DNA from: Melampsora larici-populina 98AG31
Lineage: Eukaryota; Basidiomycota; Pucciniomycetes; Pucciniales; Melampsoraceae
Length of the DNA stretch: 64,000 bases
Direction: 5' to 3'
Assembly: GCF_000204055.1 (NCBI RefSeq)
Contig: NW_006768781.1
Span: 83,392-147,391, forward strand
Part shown: one piece after another, positions 10,844-22,699 of the stretch
Layout of the letters: each line of letters opens with the position of its first letter
Numbering within the stretch: the first letter of the stretch is position 1
Position numbers and translations under genes: made by a program
The notes under the pieces: generated by a model
Databases searched by the model: none
Seen by the model: the letters and a program-made list of their open reading frames with translations, nothing else
Told to the model about the DNA's origin: nothing

Positions 10844-13097
10844 CAGTCAGTGACAAAAGTTTACGTACCTGTAGCAAAACTCACCAATGTGGCAACTCTC
10901 AACAAGCTTATCTAGCTCTCAATCTCACTGTTCATGTACCTGGAAGTACATGGTCTAGATTACCACTAAGCAGAGTACATATGAATGGATTTCAGGATTC
11001 ACAAATGTGATGTAGACTCTAAAATACAATGACTTTTACCAGCAAGTGTGTCCGCCCTTTGCTTTGAGCACAGCCTTGATTTGGTCAGGCATGGACTCGA
11101 CTAAAGCTTGAAACTTGCTCTGAGGGATTGCTTTCCACTTGGTATACAGTGCTTCACACATTTCTTGAACTGTTCTGGGTTGGTGCTTTTCAGAGACATT
11201 TTTTTTCATGATGTTCCAGATGTTCTCAATTAGGTTAAGATCTGGACTATTTGCAGGCCAATCTAACTTTTGAATTGAATGATCATCCCTCCATTGTTTC
11301 GCCACTTTGCTTGTGTGTACCGGGGCTCCATCCTCCGTCAAGATGAGGTCTGGTGGACAGTTAGGTGAGGTGATGAGTGGTTCAATAATCCGGCGATACA
11401 CCAAATTGATAAAGTTGGCTCCAGTTTGACGTCCCACCGGCATTACTATCATTGGTAAGCGAAGCTCAGCTGTGAATGCCCCCCAGATCATTACCAAAGT
11501 CCTTCCACTCTTGAAACTTGGGGCTAAACAGTCTTGGTTGTATTTTTCACCCGGTTTGCGCCACACCTGAGCCTTCTTTGCAGACTTTCCAATCTCAAAT
11601 GAGGATTTGTCGGTCCAGATGACCTTCTTCCAATTGTTGTAAGTCCAATCCTTGTGTTTTCTAGCAAACTCAAGACGCTTCAGAACATGTTTGCTCTTGA
11701 GATAAGGCTTGACTACGGCAACTCAAGAGTGAAAGCCAAGTTTTCGAGTCTCTGATTGAACTGTTGAAATACTGGCTTTTATGGGTAGCTTGCTAGCGAT
11801 ACAGGCAGCCGAAGCATGTCGGTTCTATTGGATCACCCGCTTCAAGGTTTGCTGATCACGTTCTGAGAAAGTTTTTGGTTGTCCGAGCTTTTTTGAGATT
11901 GTTGATTGGTGTCTTTTGCGGTCGTTATAGATCACTGTGTAGATAGTTGACTTGGGATGGCCAAGTTTCTTGGCAATTTGAGTGCCAGGAATCCCAAATT
12001 CGTGCATATAAATGATAGATTTCTTTCGAGTGGGAGAAAGGGTGCAAGTCTTCATTTTAAGAGACAATCTGGATGAGGTATGGAGGGGAGCATTCAAGGA
12101 TTGTTGGAAATGGGTGAAAGTGGGCGAAAAGGTCTCCGGGCGAAAAGGTAGACAGCCTGTACAAAACCTATACTTGCTGTAAGAGTAGTTCAATACAAAT
12201 TGCCACTCAACTCACGGAGACTCACGTTGACCAGGATATTCGAGCTTCTTCAGACGTGCTTTCAGGCAGAGCAAGCAAAAAATCTTGGTCTATCTGATGG
12301 CCCAGGAGAATCAGTGAGCAGAGAAAGAGAGCAACATGTGAGGAACTTGCTGGACAGCTATGATGTTCAGGCGTTCAATTATAAGCTCATAAGCTATGGC
12401 CAAATAAGCGTATGACAAACCAACAAGCGTTCTTGTTTTTTCATTTTTTCATTAGATTGTTCTTTCCTTTTTTTCATCATCAGCTACGATGTCAATGAAA
12501 TGAGATCATGATTCTTGATACATTCCTGTAGGCTCTTGTTACTTTGGGTCTCCTAGTCTAATAGGATTAGATTAATCATCTTTGTGATGCTGGGTCACTA
12601 TTCAGCACCATTCGATAAGGGAGTCCTCAATCGCTTGACACCTTGCTATTGCTCTTTCAACACCTTTTTGATCTGACAATACGAGGTTTTGTCCACCAAC
12701 ATCTCCGTCTGAGTATTTTCACACTTCCCTTCTTCGGAGTGTTGTTTGCAATTTGCAAATATTAGAAACAATTATGTTGTACTCTCAACTTCACCAGCAA
12801 GAAGAGTAAGAGAGAGTAAGAGCTTGTAGAACAAGCTTCACTGGCACCTCGCTGTACCGGTACGGTGTGTATAAATCAAAGCCACCTTCCACATCACAGG
12901 CTCGGTGGGGCTCGGTATGTAGACGTACAACCGATGGTGGCGCCTAGGTCATTTTTTGCCCGGAGACGCTTTTGCCCAATTCCAGCGATACTCCAATTCT
13001 CTGGTATGGAGGAGTGATTCAAGATACAAAGTACCCATAGACTGGGCTACACTAATACATATGTAGTCGAGGTACGTAAACTTTTTGTCACCCACTG
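10844..13097 (-). mobile_element. Tc1-like (IS630/Tc1/mariner) element, 2.25 kb
   Basis: Inverted ends start CAGT, share GTGACAAAA and GTTTACGTACC, and are flanked by TA dinucleotides (10842-10843 and 13098-13099), as Tc1/mariner integration requires. A disrupted DD34E transposase lies on the minus strand. About 0.9 kb between the transposase 5' end and the right TIR is non-coding, which makes the element longer than typical Tc1 copies; a further insertion in that part is possible but not demonstrated. Confidence 0.85.
11036..12055 (-). pseudogene. Tc1-like DD34E transposase, two nonsense codons
   Basis: Reading from ATG 12055 on the minus strand gives an N-terminal helix-turn-helix region (FGIPGTQIAKKLGHPKSTIY), then a DDE core. 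First Asp in VIWTDKSSFEIG, second in ILTEDGAPVHTS, then WPANSPDLNLIENIW with Glu 34 residues after the second Asp (DD34E). The frame is continuous but broken by TAG at 11825-11827 and TGA at 11723-11725. The TGA falls in GFHS*VAVVKPYL where relatives usually have Arg, so CGA to TGA is a likely C-to-T change. No frameshift was needed to align the two halves. Not expected to be active. Confidence 0.9.
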
Positions 13098-13099
13098 TA

Positions 13100-14086
13100 C
13101 AGTAAATCAAAGTCCAAAAATGAACAGTCCGCTGTGGACAGCAAGAATTGAAGGCAAAAACGATCTTTGCAATCAAGTATTCAAAAGTCTTTTCAAATTT
13201 ATGAAAAGTCCACTGTGGATGCTCTAAGCGCATAATCAAGCAGGGGGGCAGAGACATAAACAGCAATAATTGCAAACAGATTGAACATGGTTCAGACATT
13301 CAAATATATATGCTGTCCCAAGTAGCCTTGCTACATATTTGATGCCATCACCGGTGGATACAACGGTGACGAACACAAAGGACAGCCAGATGGTACAGAT
13401 TCTACCCCGTCCATCGGCCTCAATTTTCCCCGCGTTTCCCCTTGTTTTCCCCTGGAGTTTGTCCGGAGACATGGGAAACAAGATTTAAACGGGGTAATGG
13501 AATTGATAAATGAGAAGAGAAAATTATTGAAGGCTGGGCAACATGGAAGATAAGAAATACGGAAGTCCTTGCTAGATGATTTGTCGGCAGACTGCTTTTG
13601 GGCTAGCGTGGTAAAAGCGAGGGTTAAAATTGCATTGGGAGACAGGGACCGAGGAAAGGTACAGGGAAAGTGTGATAAAGAGTGGAAGCGAGGCAATGTG
13701 ACTATGCTGTGAAGCCGACACTGGTGGATAGCGACAGAGACGAGCAAAATCATAGTCAGACGGTATAGATCGAACCCGAAGGTTCAACCAATACGCCCGA
13801 GTTGATTTCTCCCGCGTTTCCCCTTGTTTTCCCATGGAGTTGTCCGAAGACATGGGAAGCAAGATTTAAACGGGATTGGATTGGGATGGAATGGTAAAGG
13901 AAAGAACGTGGTATGATATGGAGGTGAATGTAGGCAAGATCGAGGACCCGGAGGGGTGGGTGAAAACAGTGGGTGTTCGGAACACCGTCATTTGCATATT
14001 ATGGAAGCCGGCGATGGATATTGCATGGGGGTAGCATAGACCGGACACGTAGAATACAGGCGGCGGAAGAAAGTGACGATACATTC
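13100..14086. repeat. Intergenic with an imperfect direct repeat of about 180 bp
   Basis: The stretch at about 13340-13520 and the stretch at about 13705-13890 share CCCGCGTTTCCCCTTGTTTT, GGAGT.TGTCCG.AGACATGG, CAAGATTTAAACGGG and, upstream, a GGTGGATA.CGA.. block; spacing is about 363 bp. A short inverted motif GGTGTTCGGAACACC lies near 13973. No gene was found before the RPL10 stop codon. Confidence 0.6.
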
Positions 14087-14971
14087 TCATTCTTGGCAGA
14101 GAGAAGGGGCACCCCGTGACAAGTTGGTAAGAACGTCACCGGCGGCTTTGTGGAACTGTGAAGGGAAAAAGGAAAAGAGGTGATAGGATAGCAAGAGAGT
14201 CAGTGAAGGCTTATACCGAAAGGAAGGGGGGCCAAACGAACCTGAACATAGGCACCATCATTTCTGATTCGGCCTTCATCACGGAGCCTGACAAATTCAT
14301 CACGGGCCAAGTCGGTGAAACCCCACTGAAGTGAAAGGAAAATGGGTTAGTCAATGAAAGGAGTGAAGTGGGTCATGGCACAGCAGACAAACCTTCTTGG
14401 ACACGATGATCTTTTGCTGTCCAGGGAACTTGTATTGAGCTCTCCTCAAAGCCTCCATGACAACAGCCTTGTTGCTGTCTTTGCATCGGACACTGAGCAA
14501 GATTTGACCAATGTTGACACGGGCGACGGTTCCGTAAGGTTTACCCCAAGCACCACGCATACCGGTCTGAAGTCGATCTGCACCAGCACAGGACAACATC
14601 TTGTTGATTCGGACAACGTGGAAGGGGTGGGCCCGAACACGAAGATGGAATGAATCCTTTCCGGAGGTCTTGGTGACGTATTTGTTGCAAGTAATACGAG
14701 CAGCTTCGAGGGCCTCGGAGGAAAGTTGCTCCTTCTCGTTGGAGACTAAGTGAGCACAGAATGGGAACTGAAGGAACACCAGCGAAACAGGTCAGTGAAG
14801 AGCAAATAAACACCAATGGCTGTGTGAAGGACTAACGTCGTCGACATTTGCTTTTTTCCTTCCAAGATCGAAGATACGAATTTTGGGGTCGGGGACACCA
14901 CGGTTGTATCGTGATTTAGGGAAAGGCTTGTTCTTGCAGTAACGGTAGCACTTTGCTGGACGACGACCCAT
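14087..14971 (-). CDS. RPL10: 60S ribosomal protein uL16 (RPL10)
   Basis: Structural protein of the large ribosomal subunit near the peptidyl-transferase centre and tRNA corridor, needed for subunit joining (family knowledge). Exons, minus strand: 14971-14837, 14767-14393, 14325-14242, 14155-14087; all phases fit, giving 220 residues, the normal length. Diagnostic segments are [20 protein letters not shown] at the start, [17 protein letters not shown] sequence, [40 protein letters not shown] and [12 protein letters not shown] across the third junction. The C-terminus ends GAPSLCQE. The start ATG is preceded by a non-coding leader with its own intron. No oddities; expected to be an essential, highly expressed gene. 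Confidence 0.97.
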
Positions 14972-14999
14972 TTTGAGGTTGAAAGATGAGGGTTTGGTC

Positions 15000-15225
15000 T
15001 GTGGAGAGGGGAGAAAAACAGTCAATGAACCATTTCTTTTATCTTCATTTATATGCTGGTCTGCGTGTGTTGTGCTGAGTCATGGATTATTGAGATTAGT
15101 AAGCGATGAGATGAGCTGCGCAGAGGTCGATGGTACAATCAGACGAAAATCAAGTTTCGGGTGATCCATAGCTCAAGGGTGGTGAATTGAAAATTGAGAC
15201 CCAGACTGAGTGATGGTTTGCTTAC
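15000..15225 (-). promoter_or_regulatory. Intron in the RPL10 5' leader
   Basis: On the minus strand a GTAAGC donor begins at 15225 after CCTCAAG, and a CTCTCCACAG acceptor ends at 15000, 28 nt upstream of the ATG. Such 5'-UTR introns are common in fungal ribosomal protein genes. The promoter should lie beyond about 15245. Confidence 0.6.
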
Positions 15226-15249
15226 CTTGAGGATATCGGAGTTGGTGCC

Positions 15250-15798
15250 CAGGCGCGAAGAGACTGTCAAGAGGGAAAGAATTGAGCCAGACGGGAATGG
15301 AAGATGGTGAGAGTCGGCCTTAACCTAAGTGAGTGCTTTTCCCATTAGGTTACCAGGTCGATGGTGTATCGGTCGCGACCGCTAGGAGCCCCGGGTACAC
15401 CTCCCCGAGCCGGACTCCTTTCCCGTGAACCCCCCAATGATTCATTCAGACTCCGAGCAGCGGGTCGGTTCCTTCCAGAAACACCCCCGATATTTGTGGT
15501 TGAAATGCACAACGTACCACCAAGCTTCCAATAAGACAATCCATATATCTACAAGTCTGTTTGATTGCTGGCCTTCACCATCCACTATCAAGCCAAAATT
15601 GGTCAGATTATGGGTTATCAAGAACACTGAAATCTCGTGCAGATGGTATCATGTACCACAGATCAGGGCACGTATGGCTCTCTGTGTGTATCACAAGCTC
15701 TTAAAGGCTCCATGCAATTCACAAGATCTATTCTCACAATTCTAAAGTAAAAGTTGTGGACGTATGTGAAGTTTTATAAAAAGAAATTCTACTAAACT
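15250..15798. other. RPL10 upstream region, no gene seen
   Basis: Includes a GC-rich block at about 15355-15425 and then AT-rich sequence up to the gap. No tRNA or coding feature could be supported. Confidence 0.4.
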
Positions 15799-15898
15799 NN
15801 NNNNNNNNNNNNNNNNNNNNNNNNNNNNNNNNNNNNNNNNNNNNNNNNNNNNNNNNNNNNNNNNNNNNNNNNNNNNNNNNNNNNNNNNNNNNNNNNNN
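15799..15898. other. Assembly gap of 100 N
   Basis: Exactly 100 unresolved bases, the conventional length for a gap of unknown size. True spacing between RPL10 and the right-hand sequence is therefore unknown. Confidence 0.99.
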
Positions 15899-16390
15899 TC
15901 ATAATTACCTGCTCTGAGTGGACCATCAAGGAAGTGTTTCCTGGGTATTCATGATCCTGAAATCACCATGGGGAATGGTTCAGCTTCAATCCATCTAGAA
16001 TTCAATGTACCATGACTTGTCCCACTCATTGGTGCTCTCAGATGCAGCTCTGTAGTCTTGAAGGCCATGGTTGTGCAAAGGCTTGCGGTATGGCACTTGT
16101 TTGTGTGCTTGGGTCTGCTTTGTCTGGAAATTGGCCCTTGTTTGGCTTTATCAATCAAGTCATATTGTGTGTTCTTTGGCCTACCCTCTTTTTTCTATCT
16201 GTTCAAGCTCTTACACAATTTTTGTAAGAATGGAACAAATGATCAAGATATGCTTTGTCTATCATTCAAATCATTCTCTGAACAAATTAATGTCAAAAAC
16301 ATTTGCTTCAAGAACCCCAAAGTCAGCACTAACCACATCATATACCTTTCAATTCTTCAACTTAGCCATCATATATTCCACGTATCATGA
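15899..16390. other. Intergenic, no gene seen
   Basis: AT-rich unique-looking sequence between the gap and the next transposon. Short open frames overlap in several phases without a recognisable protein. Confidence 0.4.
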
Positions 16391-16398
16391 GCCTTCAT

Positions 16399-17357
16399 TA
16401 GGCCCTCGCCCCGTCCCCGAATGATTCGGGGATCCCCGAAGTTACCCCTAGGGGACGGGGGGCGATCCCCGTCCCCTATTTAGGGGACGGGGATCGGGGA
16501 ATGCCGGGGATTCCCCGAATGGATCATGAAGAATCGTAGTCAGATGAGTCTTTGAAGTTCAAATGACTCCTAAAGGATCATGAACTCGGCACGTAGTGGT
16601 GAATTCGAATCAGATCGATCAAAGCTTAGAAGATCTCGAAGCACAACTATCAAAACTAGAACTGATCAGTTCACTTCAATCTCATTTCCAAAACAAAAGA
16701 ATCACTTCAATCTCATTTCCACATCAAAAGAATCACATCGATCAAAGTTTAGGAGATCTTGAAGTAAAGCTATCAAAACTTGATATAATGTATTCCTTCA
16801 TAATTGGATTGCATTTCAAGAAGTTAGAACAACAAAAAAAACAAATCGGCAAGGTTGAATCACTACTCGATGAATTTTGTCTTTTGAGTCAGTATGATGA
16901 TTTTTGAAGTGAATACAGTCGGATGAATTTAAATATCTGGGTAAAGGAATCTAAAAGTGAACGGATGATGAAATCCAAAAGAATTAGCTCAAAACGTTCA
17001 AAAATGATGATTCGATGAATCAATCATGATAGAGATTGGATTACTAATTTACAACCTAACTTTTTTGACATGCTTCCATTTTGAATATTTTTTTTGATTG
17101 GTTTTTGAAGAATGTGAGGATCTAATGATCCTTTCCACTTGATCTTGTTTGAGGTTAGATGATATCGGTGAAGGTATCTTGTTGGGTAATGGACGATCGT
17201 TTGTTTTTTGTTCTGGGAAAATGCTCTATTCCCCGAAATTCCCCGATTGATCCCCGATCCCCGATTTCGGGGGCGGGGATCATTCCCCGACCCCTAATTC
17301 GGGGAATGATCCCCGTCCCCGGTTTCGGGGACGGGGATCGACCGGGGCGAGGGCCTA
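16399..17357. mobile_element. Non-autonomous hAT-like element, 959 bp, with GGGGATCCCCG-type ends
   Basis: Ends are TAGGCCCTCGCCCCG (left) and CGGGGCGAGGGCCTA (right) with an 8-bp duplication GCCTTCAT on both sides (16391-16398 and 17358-17365). About 120 bp at each end consist of short alternating blocks such as GGGGACGGGGATC and its complement, forming dense subterminal repeats. The 8-bp duplication and TA..CC ends fit hAT. No transposase domain is present, so mobilisation would be in trans. Its interior has an internally duplicated open frame (see next entry). Confidence 0.85.
16596..16907 (+). CDS. Doubtful 103-codon ORF inside the non-autonomous hAT element
   Basis: An ATG-started frame with two related heptad-like blocks, DQSLEDLEAQLSKLELI and DQSLGDLEVKLSKLDIM, separated by a duplicated nucleotide segment (TCAATCTCATTTCCA twice, at about 16678 and 16709). 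It could be a coiled-coil fragment captured from a host gene or a chance consequence of the duplication. No splice sites, promoter or family match support expression. Confidence 0.25.
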   Translation: MVNSNQIDQSLEDLEAQLSKLELISSLQSHFQNKRITSISFPHQKNHIDQSLGDLEVKLSKLDIMYSFIIGLHFKKLEQQKKQIGKVESLLDEFCLLSQYDDF

Positions 17358-17365
17358 GCCTTCAT

Positions 17366-18327
17366 GCATAACCTTTGGATCAATTTATTTCATTCCTTTA
17401 CTATCTGAATTATATGATTCACATATTACCTGGACCATAACATCATGCAGAAGAGTTCTTCCAATTTAAAATCACATAATTGAAGATGATCTGTGTACTG
17501 TGATAGCACAGATAGGGGCCATTTTTATGGTGCTGTGAGTGGTTCATTGATGATCATTGTTGACTAATCCTAATTTCACAATAATCATAAATGATTGATT
17601 ATTGGTGCATCATGATCATTGATCAGTTATAACCTGCTCAAATCCCACTCTGACTCATGCACACCATGTTCAACATTTTTGCGTGAAATAACTTGAACTT
17701 CTATCCTGTTTGTAAACCCTATTGTGCCCCTTTGACATCAATGGACAACATCTCCATGACACAGTATGAAAAGGTATCAAATCATTTCAGCCCATACATA
17801 TCTGATTGTATACTCTGTTTATCAAAATGATTTACTGCAACAGAGCTGACATCTCAAGGTGTCTTCAAATCAGTGTTTAATAAGTTTTGTACAAATCAAT
17901 AAATTGCAAATTAGCGCAACAAACTTCAAAAACTGAAAACCTTGTCTGACCATCCCATTCTTGTTTTTGATTTTATCACTTTAGATGCATGTTGGTCCTT
18001 CATAAAGCACTCTAGATAAATTTCACCAAACCTCTCTGTTCATAGAAAAGCAAGTCAATCATGAAGTATGCCAAGACACAGAAGGAGAAGAAATACGATT
18101 TATTGAAAAAAAACAATTACGAGCATTTAAGAAAGCAGTGCATAAGAGACAAAGATAGAGAAAACCAACAAACAATCATTAAACTTGAAGGAAAAATAAA
18201 GATTATAGATACATAACAGTCCATTCCAAATTCACCCTACTGAAATTTCTATCCAAAAACACAAAAAAATTAATACAAAAATCATAAACCAATTTTTTTC
18301 ATGGGAGGGGTAGGTTCCTCATCTTCA
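17366..18327. other. AT-rich intergenic and 3' flank of the sorting nexin gene
   Basis: No gene supported. The segment ends in the A/T-rich 3' untranslated region of the minus-strand gene that follows. Confidence 0.4.
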
Positions 18328-20691
18328 TCATCTAACAAGTCCTTCAATCGCATCTGAAACTTCACCCCAATTACTTAAAGCTCTTTCACCAAACCTTCTT
18401 TCATCATCTACAAACTCTCTTAATCCTTTACCAATCAAACTACCCATTCTCATCAAATGAATCCATTCTTGCCAAAGACACCATCGGATGAATACTCTTC
18501 TTCTTAATTTACTTTCGATTCCAGCTCTATCGATTTCAATTAAATTTCGTAATTTATCCGATTCTTCTTCCCATCCTGATTTTCTTAAATTTCTTACTTC
18601 TTCTAATTTTTTACTATTCATTTCGGCTCGAGGTTTTAATCTTTTATCTACATCATCTATACTTAATTTATCTAATCTATTGAATAATCCTCCAAAATCA
18701 GTATATAACTCTCGATGCGCTCTTACTTCTTCATTGGTAGAAAGTGCAAGTCTTCTGGTTCGTCGATCTAATAAATCAGAATGTTTTCCCACATGATGTG
18801 CTACTACTTCAATCTCATCTTCTGCTCTTCTAGCTTCTGCAGGTCTCCAACAAGCATGTCCAACTGTTCCAGATCCTGTTCTTTCACTTTCAACTGCTGA
18901 TCCAAGTGCAAGTTGGATCCTAGTAAAGTCTGCAGCCTGTGCTTCATATCGTCTTGTCACTCGTTCCAATCCTGCACAAATTCGACTCCAATGTTCTACA
19001 ATCAATGGAAGTCGTGACCTGAACCCAGAGAGTCTACTATCAAGATCTTCTGGAATTGACATCTCCTCGGCGGGAGTCAGACGAATAACTGCTGATTCTT
19101 CAATGAGATGAACTGTCGAATGTGAGCGCCAAGTCGCCAAGTCCGACGGCTCGCAGAGAAATGTGCTAAGAATATTATCGGCGGAGAGGACAGGGTGGTT
19201 CACGAGATAGGTGAGGAAGCGCTGGAGACCTCGGCGACGTCGTTCGATGAATGCTGTCTCGTCGCCTGTTGCAAGATGATGCCCTGAGACTGGTGATAGG
19301 AGATGTCACAAGAATAAGCTTAACGATAAAAAAGATGGTATTGCCAAATGCGAGAGTTGATGAGTGGAAAACGAACTTGCGATACGTTTCGGAGGTAAAC
19401 CAGGTACCAACCGGAACGGATACCGTTTCAAGAGGCATTCGTGAAGCCATACAAAGTCACTATACCTCCTGGGTACACTTGTCCCTTTCTTTTCATGATC
19501 GACAGAATAAACATTATACTTTAAGATCCATCCTTCGGGAGCGCTCAGTCGGACTGTCACCAAATCTTGTTGTAACCGATCGAAGGGAGGTAAGAACTGA
19601 GAGCTAAGATTGGTGGTACCCTCAGGTAGTAGACTAGTCTCAAGACCAAATCCAAGAAGTGGTTCTTGTTCTTCGACCACAAATGGTAAACCGTTGGTGA
19701 TGGTAGAGGATACATTTGTTCTGGATTTGATTGTGGAGCTAGACCAAGGATCTTCAGGAGAAGCTGAACGGCGGTTGTAGCTCGACCTTGCTGGCGAGGT
19801 TAACACCAGTGGGCCAAAGTCGAGGGTAGGAATTGGAAATGGCGCATTGCGAGATATGAGCTGTTGGACTGCTCGAGCTAAATGTCACAAAGATGGATCG
19901 TTAGTTTCTTTGTCCATATGTCTTTCTGGAGATACGTCTCAGCTCTTCAGCTTACGCGGTTTTCCTTGCTGTGAGAAAGCAACTGCAGCCAGAGCAATGC
20001 TGAAGTCTGATTTAGTGAGTCGTGAAGAGCGGTGATCAGAAGTCACGCTTAATATCTACGTTGAAAGATTAAAGTGTGACATCATTACTCAGCATTTGTT
20101 GGAATTCAAGCTGAATAAGGGAAGAGGTACTGACTCTCTCGATTGTACTTGCACCTACACCACTACTAGCGAGAACCCGATGAGCATTAGCGAGTGAGAT
20201 TGTTCCAGCAGATGGGTCAGCAGCATTGAAAGCTTGATGATAGACGTTGGGTAAAGCGGCTTCACCTATATAGTAAGATACAAGATTAGCATTTCTGAGG
20301 CATTGAAGATGAGGAAACCAACTAAACTGATATGACCTTCGATCTTGTTAGGTAAAGTGAAGGGTTCATTGATTGAAGAAGATGAGAAAGTTTTGGTTAA
20401 ATGAGTAGGAGAAGACCAAGGATCATGAGCATATAATTCAGGAGTAGATTGAGAAAGTGTCGATGATGATTGAGATTGAAGGTAATTAGGATATGATGAG
20501 TTTGAGTTTGAAGTGTTTGTTAAAGGTGAACTGGAAATTAAATCTGATGGGATGGTTTGATTTTCAGTTTGAAGTTTGTTTTGACTTGGATTTAACGATG
20601 TCATGTCATTGATGGATTTGCTTATAATTCCTTTTCGTCTTGCAATCGGTGTTTCAATTTCTCTGAGGTTCTTTGAGTTCTTTGAGAACAA
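18328..20691 (-). CDS. Sorting nexin, Mvp1/SNX8 type (PX-BAR)
   Basis: Endosomal membrane-remodelling protein acting in retrograde sorting (family knowledge). Exons, minus strand: 20691-20337, 20265-20135, 20055-19956, 19877-19377, 19283-18328; phases all agree, about 680 residues. A Ser/Asn-rich N-terminus with a DPWSSP-type motif leads into an EH-like helical stretch (VYHQAFNAADPSAGTISL, ANAHRVLASSGVG). A PX domain follows: VTVRLSAPEGWILKYNVYSV, RRYSDFVWLHECLLKRYPFR, LVPGLPPKRIA, ending ERRRRGLQRFLTYLVNHPVL. The C-terminal 300 residues are a BAR-like helical region (LYTDFGGLFNRLDKL and neighbours). The frame begins at a TTG codon, so the true ATG is probably in a short upstream exon; an acceptor-like TTTTAG lies near 20739. 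Confidence 0.88.
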
Positions 20692-20739
20692 CTTGAAGGG
20701 TGAAGGATGTTGTGAATGTGAATGTGATCTAAAATGATA

Positions 20740-21170
20740 TCACCTTGGAATTTGATTCAACCCTACATAAAACCATAACCTCGATTACACAGAGATAGGA
20801 CGGGTGTGTGTGATTCATGGTTCTAGCCCAAGACCCTTGTGCCGAAAAGATCAACCAATCACACATCTTCAACTCAAAGCTCGAGGCTTCTCTTATATCT
20901 TCTTTTATCCTTGTTCTTTCTACGATCTTTCCTCTCTCTTGACTCACTACTCTCCAATCCTCAAACATCTTTAGCATGGAATTAATAGCTTAAATGTTCC
21001 AAATGACTCACAGGATTGATTCCTTCTAGAAATGAAACAAATCATGCACTCCAACTCAAAGCAATCACAATACAAACAACCTGATCTCACAACAAGCGAA
21101 AAGAATAAAAAATACAATACGTCCTTTCAAGAATAACTAACACGAAAGAATATCTAGAATCAATCTAACA
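20740..21170. other. Intergenic between sorting nexin and HD gene
   Basis: May hold the 5' exon and promoter of the sorting nexin (an ATG-started open stretch at about 20977-20940 on the minus strand is a candidate) and the 3' end of the HD gene. Neither is resolved. Confidence 0.35.
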
Positions 21171-22689
21171 TCACGATGTATATTTCACTACAAATTTTTG
21201 AACGGTTTCTCTTGACTTGATATACTTTTCACGTCGTTCAGCAAAATCAGGATCTAAACAACTTAAACGTTGGGGTCCATCCTCGGTTAATACCAAAGGG
21301 TCTATAGTCCTAACTCTAAGTTTCAATTCACAAACACTGTTATCATCAGCTTCAGACTTCATTGTTGATTCATCCCACTCAGATACTTTACAACGCTTAT
21401 CAATCTTCTCCATAATGCTTCGAACTTCAGGAGTCGCCCGTGACGCTAGATTGGACCAGAATTCTTCATCACCTAATTTCCAGAGACACGCTTTATCGAT
21501 ATGGCCATCATTAAGACTCTCCCTGATGGCTTTAGCACATAGTTGATACAAATACTCGTGGGTTGGATTAGCCCAAGAGTATTCATCGCATGAGAGATAT
21601 GCATTGGCGAGCAATGATGCACTTTCGATCGAATTAAGCACTATTTGGCCTTCATAATTGACAGCAGATTCAAGGATACTACGAGCTTGTTCGCGAGTGA
21701 GAATATGGAAAGCGACCGAATCTCTTAGGCTATAGTCCAATCGGTCGGCACACAAGTCAGGCTTTGGTAGTTCCAGGAGTCTGAAGTTCTCTTCATTGAG
21801 TACTGTGAGGTCGAAAAAAGAAGTGGAAGTAAAATAAATATGGGGTTGTAACAGATTGCAAGCCAAAAAACAATTTCCGCACCTCTTTCTGGATCAAAGC
21901 CATGCCTGGTCAACACTTCGAGAATAGGTGTAGAAGCGATATATTCGGGTTTATCCACTCTGATCGGTGCAAGACAGACATGAGGTTAAAGACCAATCTA
22001 ACTTTAGCAAGCTGCTTTTGAACTGCAACATCGTGGATTTCTTGAAAACTTACTCGTGAATGACATATCCATAAACTAGATGCGGTAAACATACAAAGAT
22101 ATAAAAATGAGTGAAAATGCTAAATGGCTCCATCAATTGACAGGAGAGGATGGTTCTGACCTAGATCAAGTACATGGCTCAAAGTAGTATGAGCAACATC
22201 GTCTGAAGAAGTACCAAGTTTTTCAGGTATTGGCGTGAAGAAAACCACTAGATTGTTAGAATGGCCTCTTCTTGAATATGTTGCTATCGTTGGGAGAAGA
22301 TGCTAACGAAGTAATGCAGCCAGTTGGGCTTCCTCTGTTCCTCCAGTTCGCTTCACCAGAAGCATGGCACCCACACTATGATCGAATCGATTGACTGCTG
22401 GAGATGGTACACAACCAATAAGAGCAGTGATGCCATGTTGTAATACTTTCTTGAGCCTTTGAAATGTAGGTAACTCCATAATCTCAATCGCGCATGGTAA
22501 ATCGATTCTTATGGTCCCGTAGATCGGTTCATCAATCACCCGGTAGCTGTCCGTGTCATCTGATGTGGATATTTCTTCTATCATTCCTGATTGAGGCGTA
22601 CCATCGAAGAGACAAGTTGAACATTCATCTGGAGACAAGGTATCTTGGGAATCGGCCCGCAAGATTTCAATAGTCTCACTGGATGACAT
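21171..22689 (-). CDS. HD-domain phosphohydrolase (SAMHD1/dNTPase-like fold)
   Basis: Metal-dependent phosphohydrolase of the HD superfamily; substrate not determinable here. Exons, minus strand: 22689-22308, 22202-22161, 22075-22054, 21959-21883, 21802-21171, including 42-nt and 22-nt microexons; phases fit throughout, 384 residues. An acidic Ser/Thr-rich N-terminus precedes YGTIRIDLPCAIEIMELPTF and QRLKK, the usual opening of YG..L....I.TP.FQRL proteins. Metal ligands are visible: H in NRFDHSVGAML, HD in ALLHDVAHTTLSHVLDL (across exons 1-2), and D in LCADRLDYSLRD. The C-terminal domain is helical. It is shorter than SAMHD1 and lacks a SAM domain, so it is closer to the small COG1078-like group (inference). 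Confidence 0.82.
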
Positions 22690-22699
22690 TTTGAGGTAT

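Noticed and set aside
13740..13810. GGTTCGATC on the minus strand, resembling a tRNA B box
   Set aside because: No A box at the right distance and no cloverleaf could be drawn; it lies within a duplicated intergenic segment.
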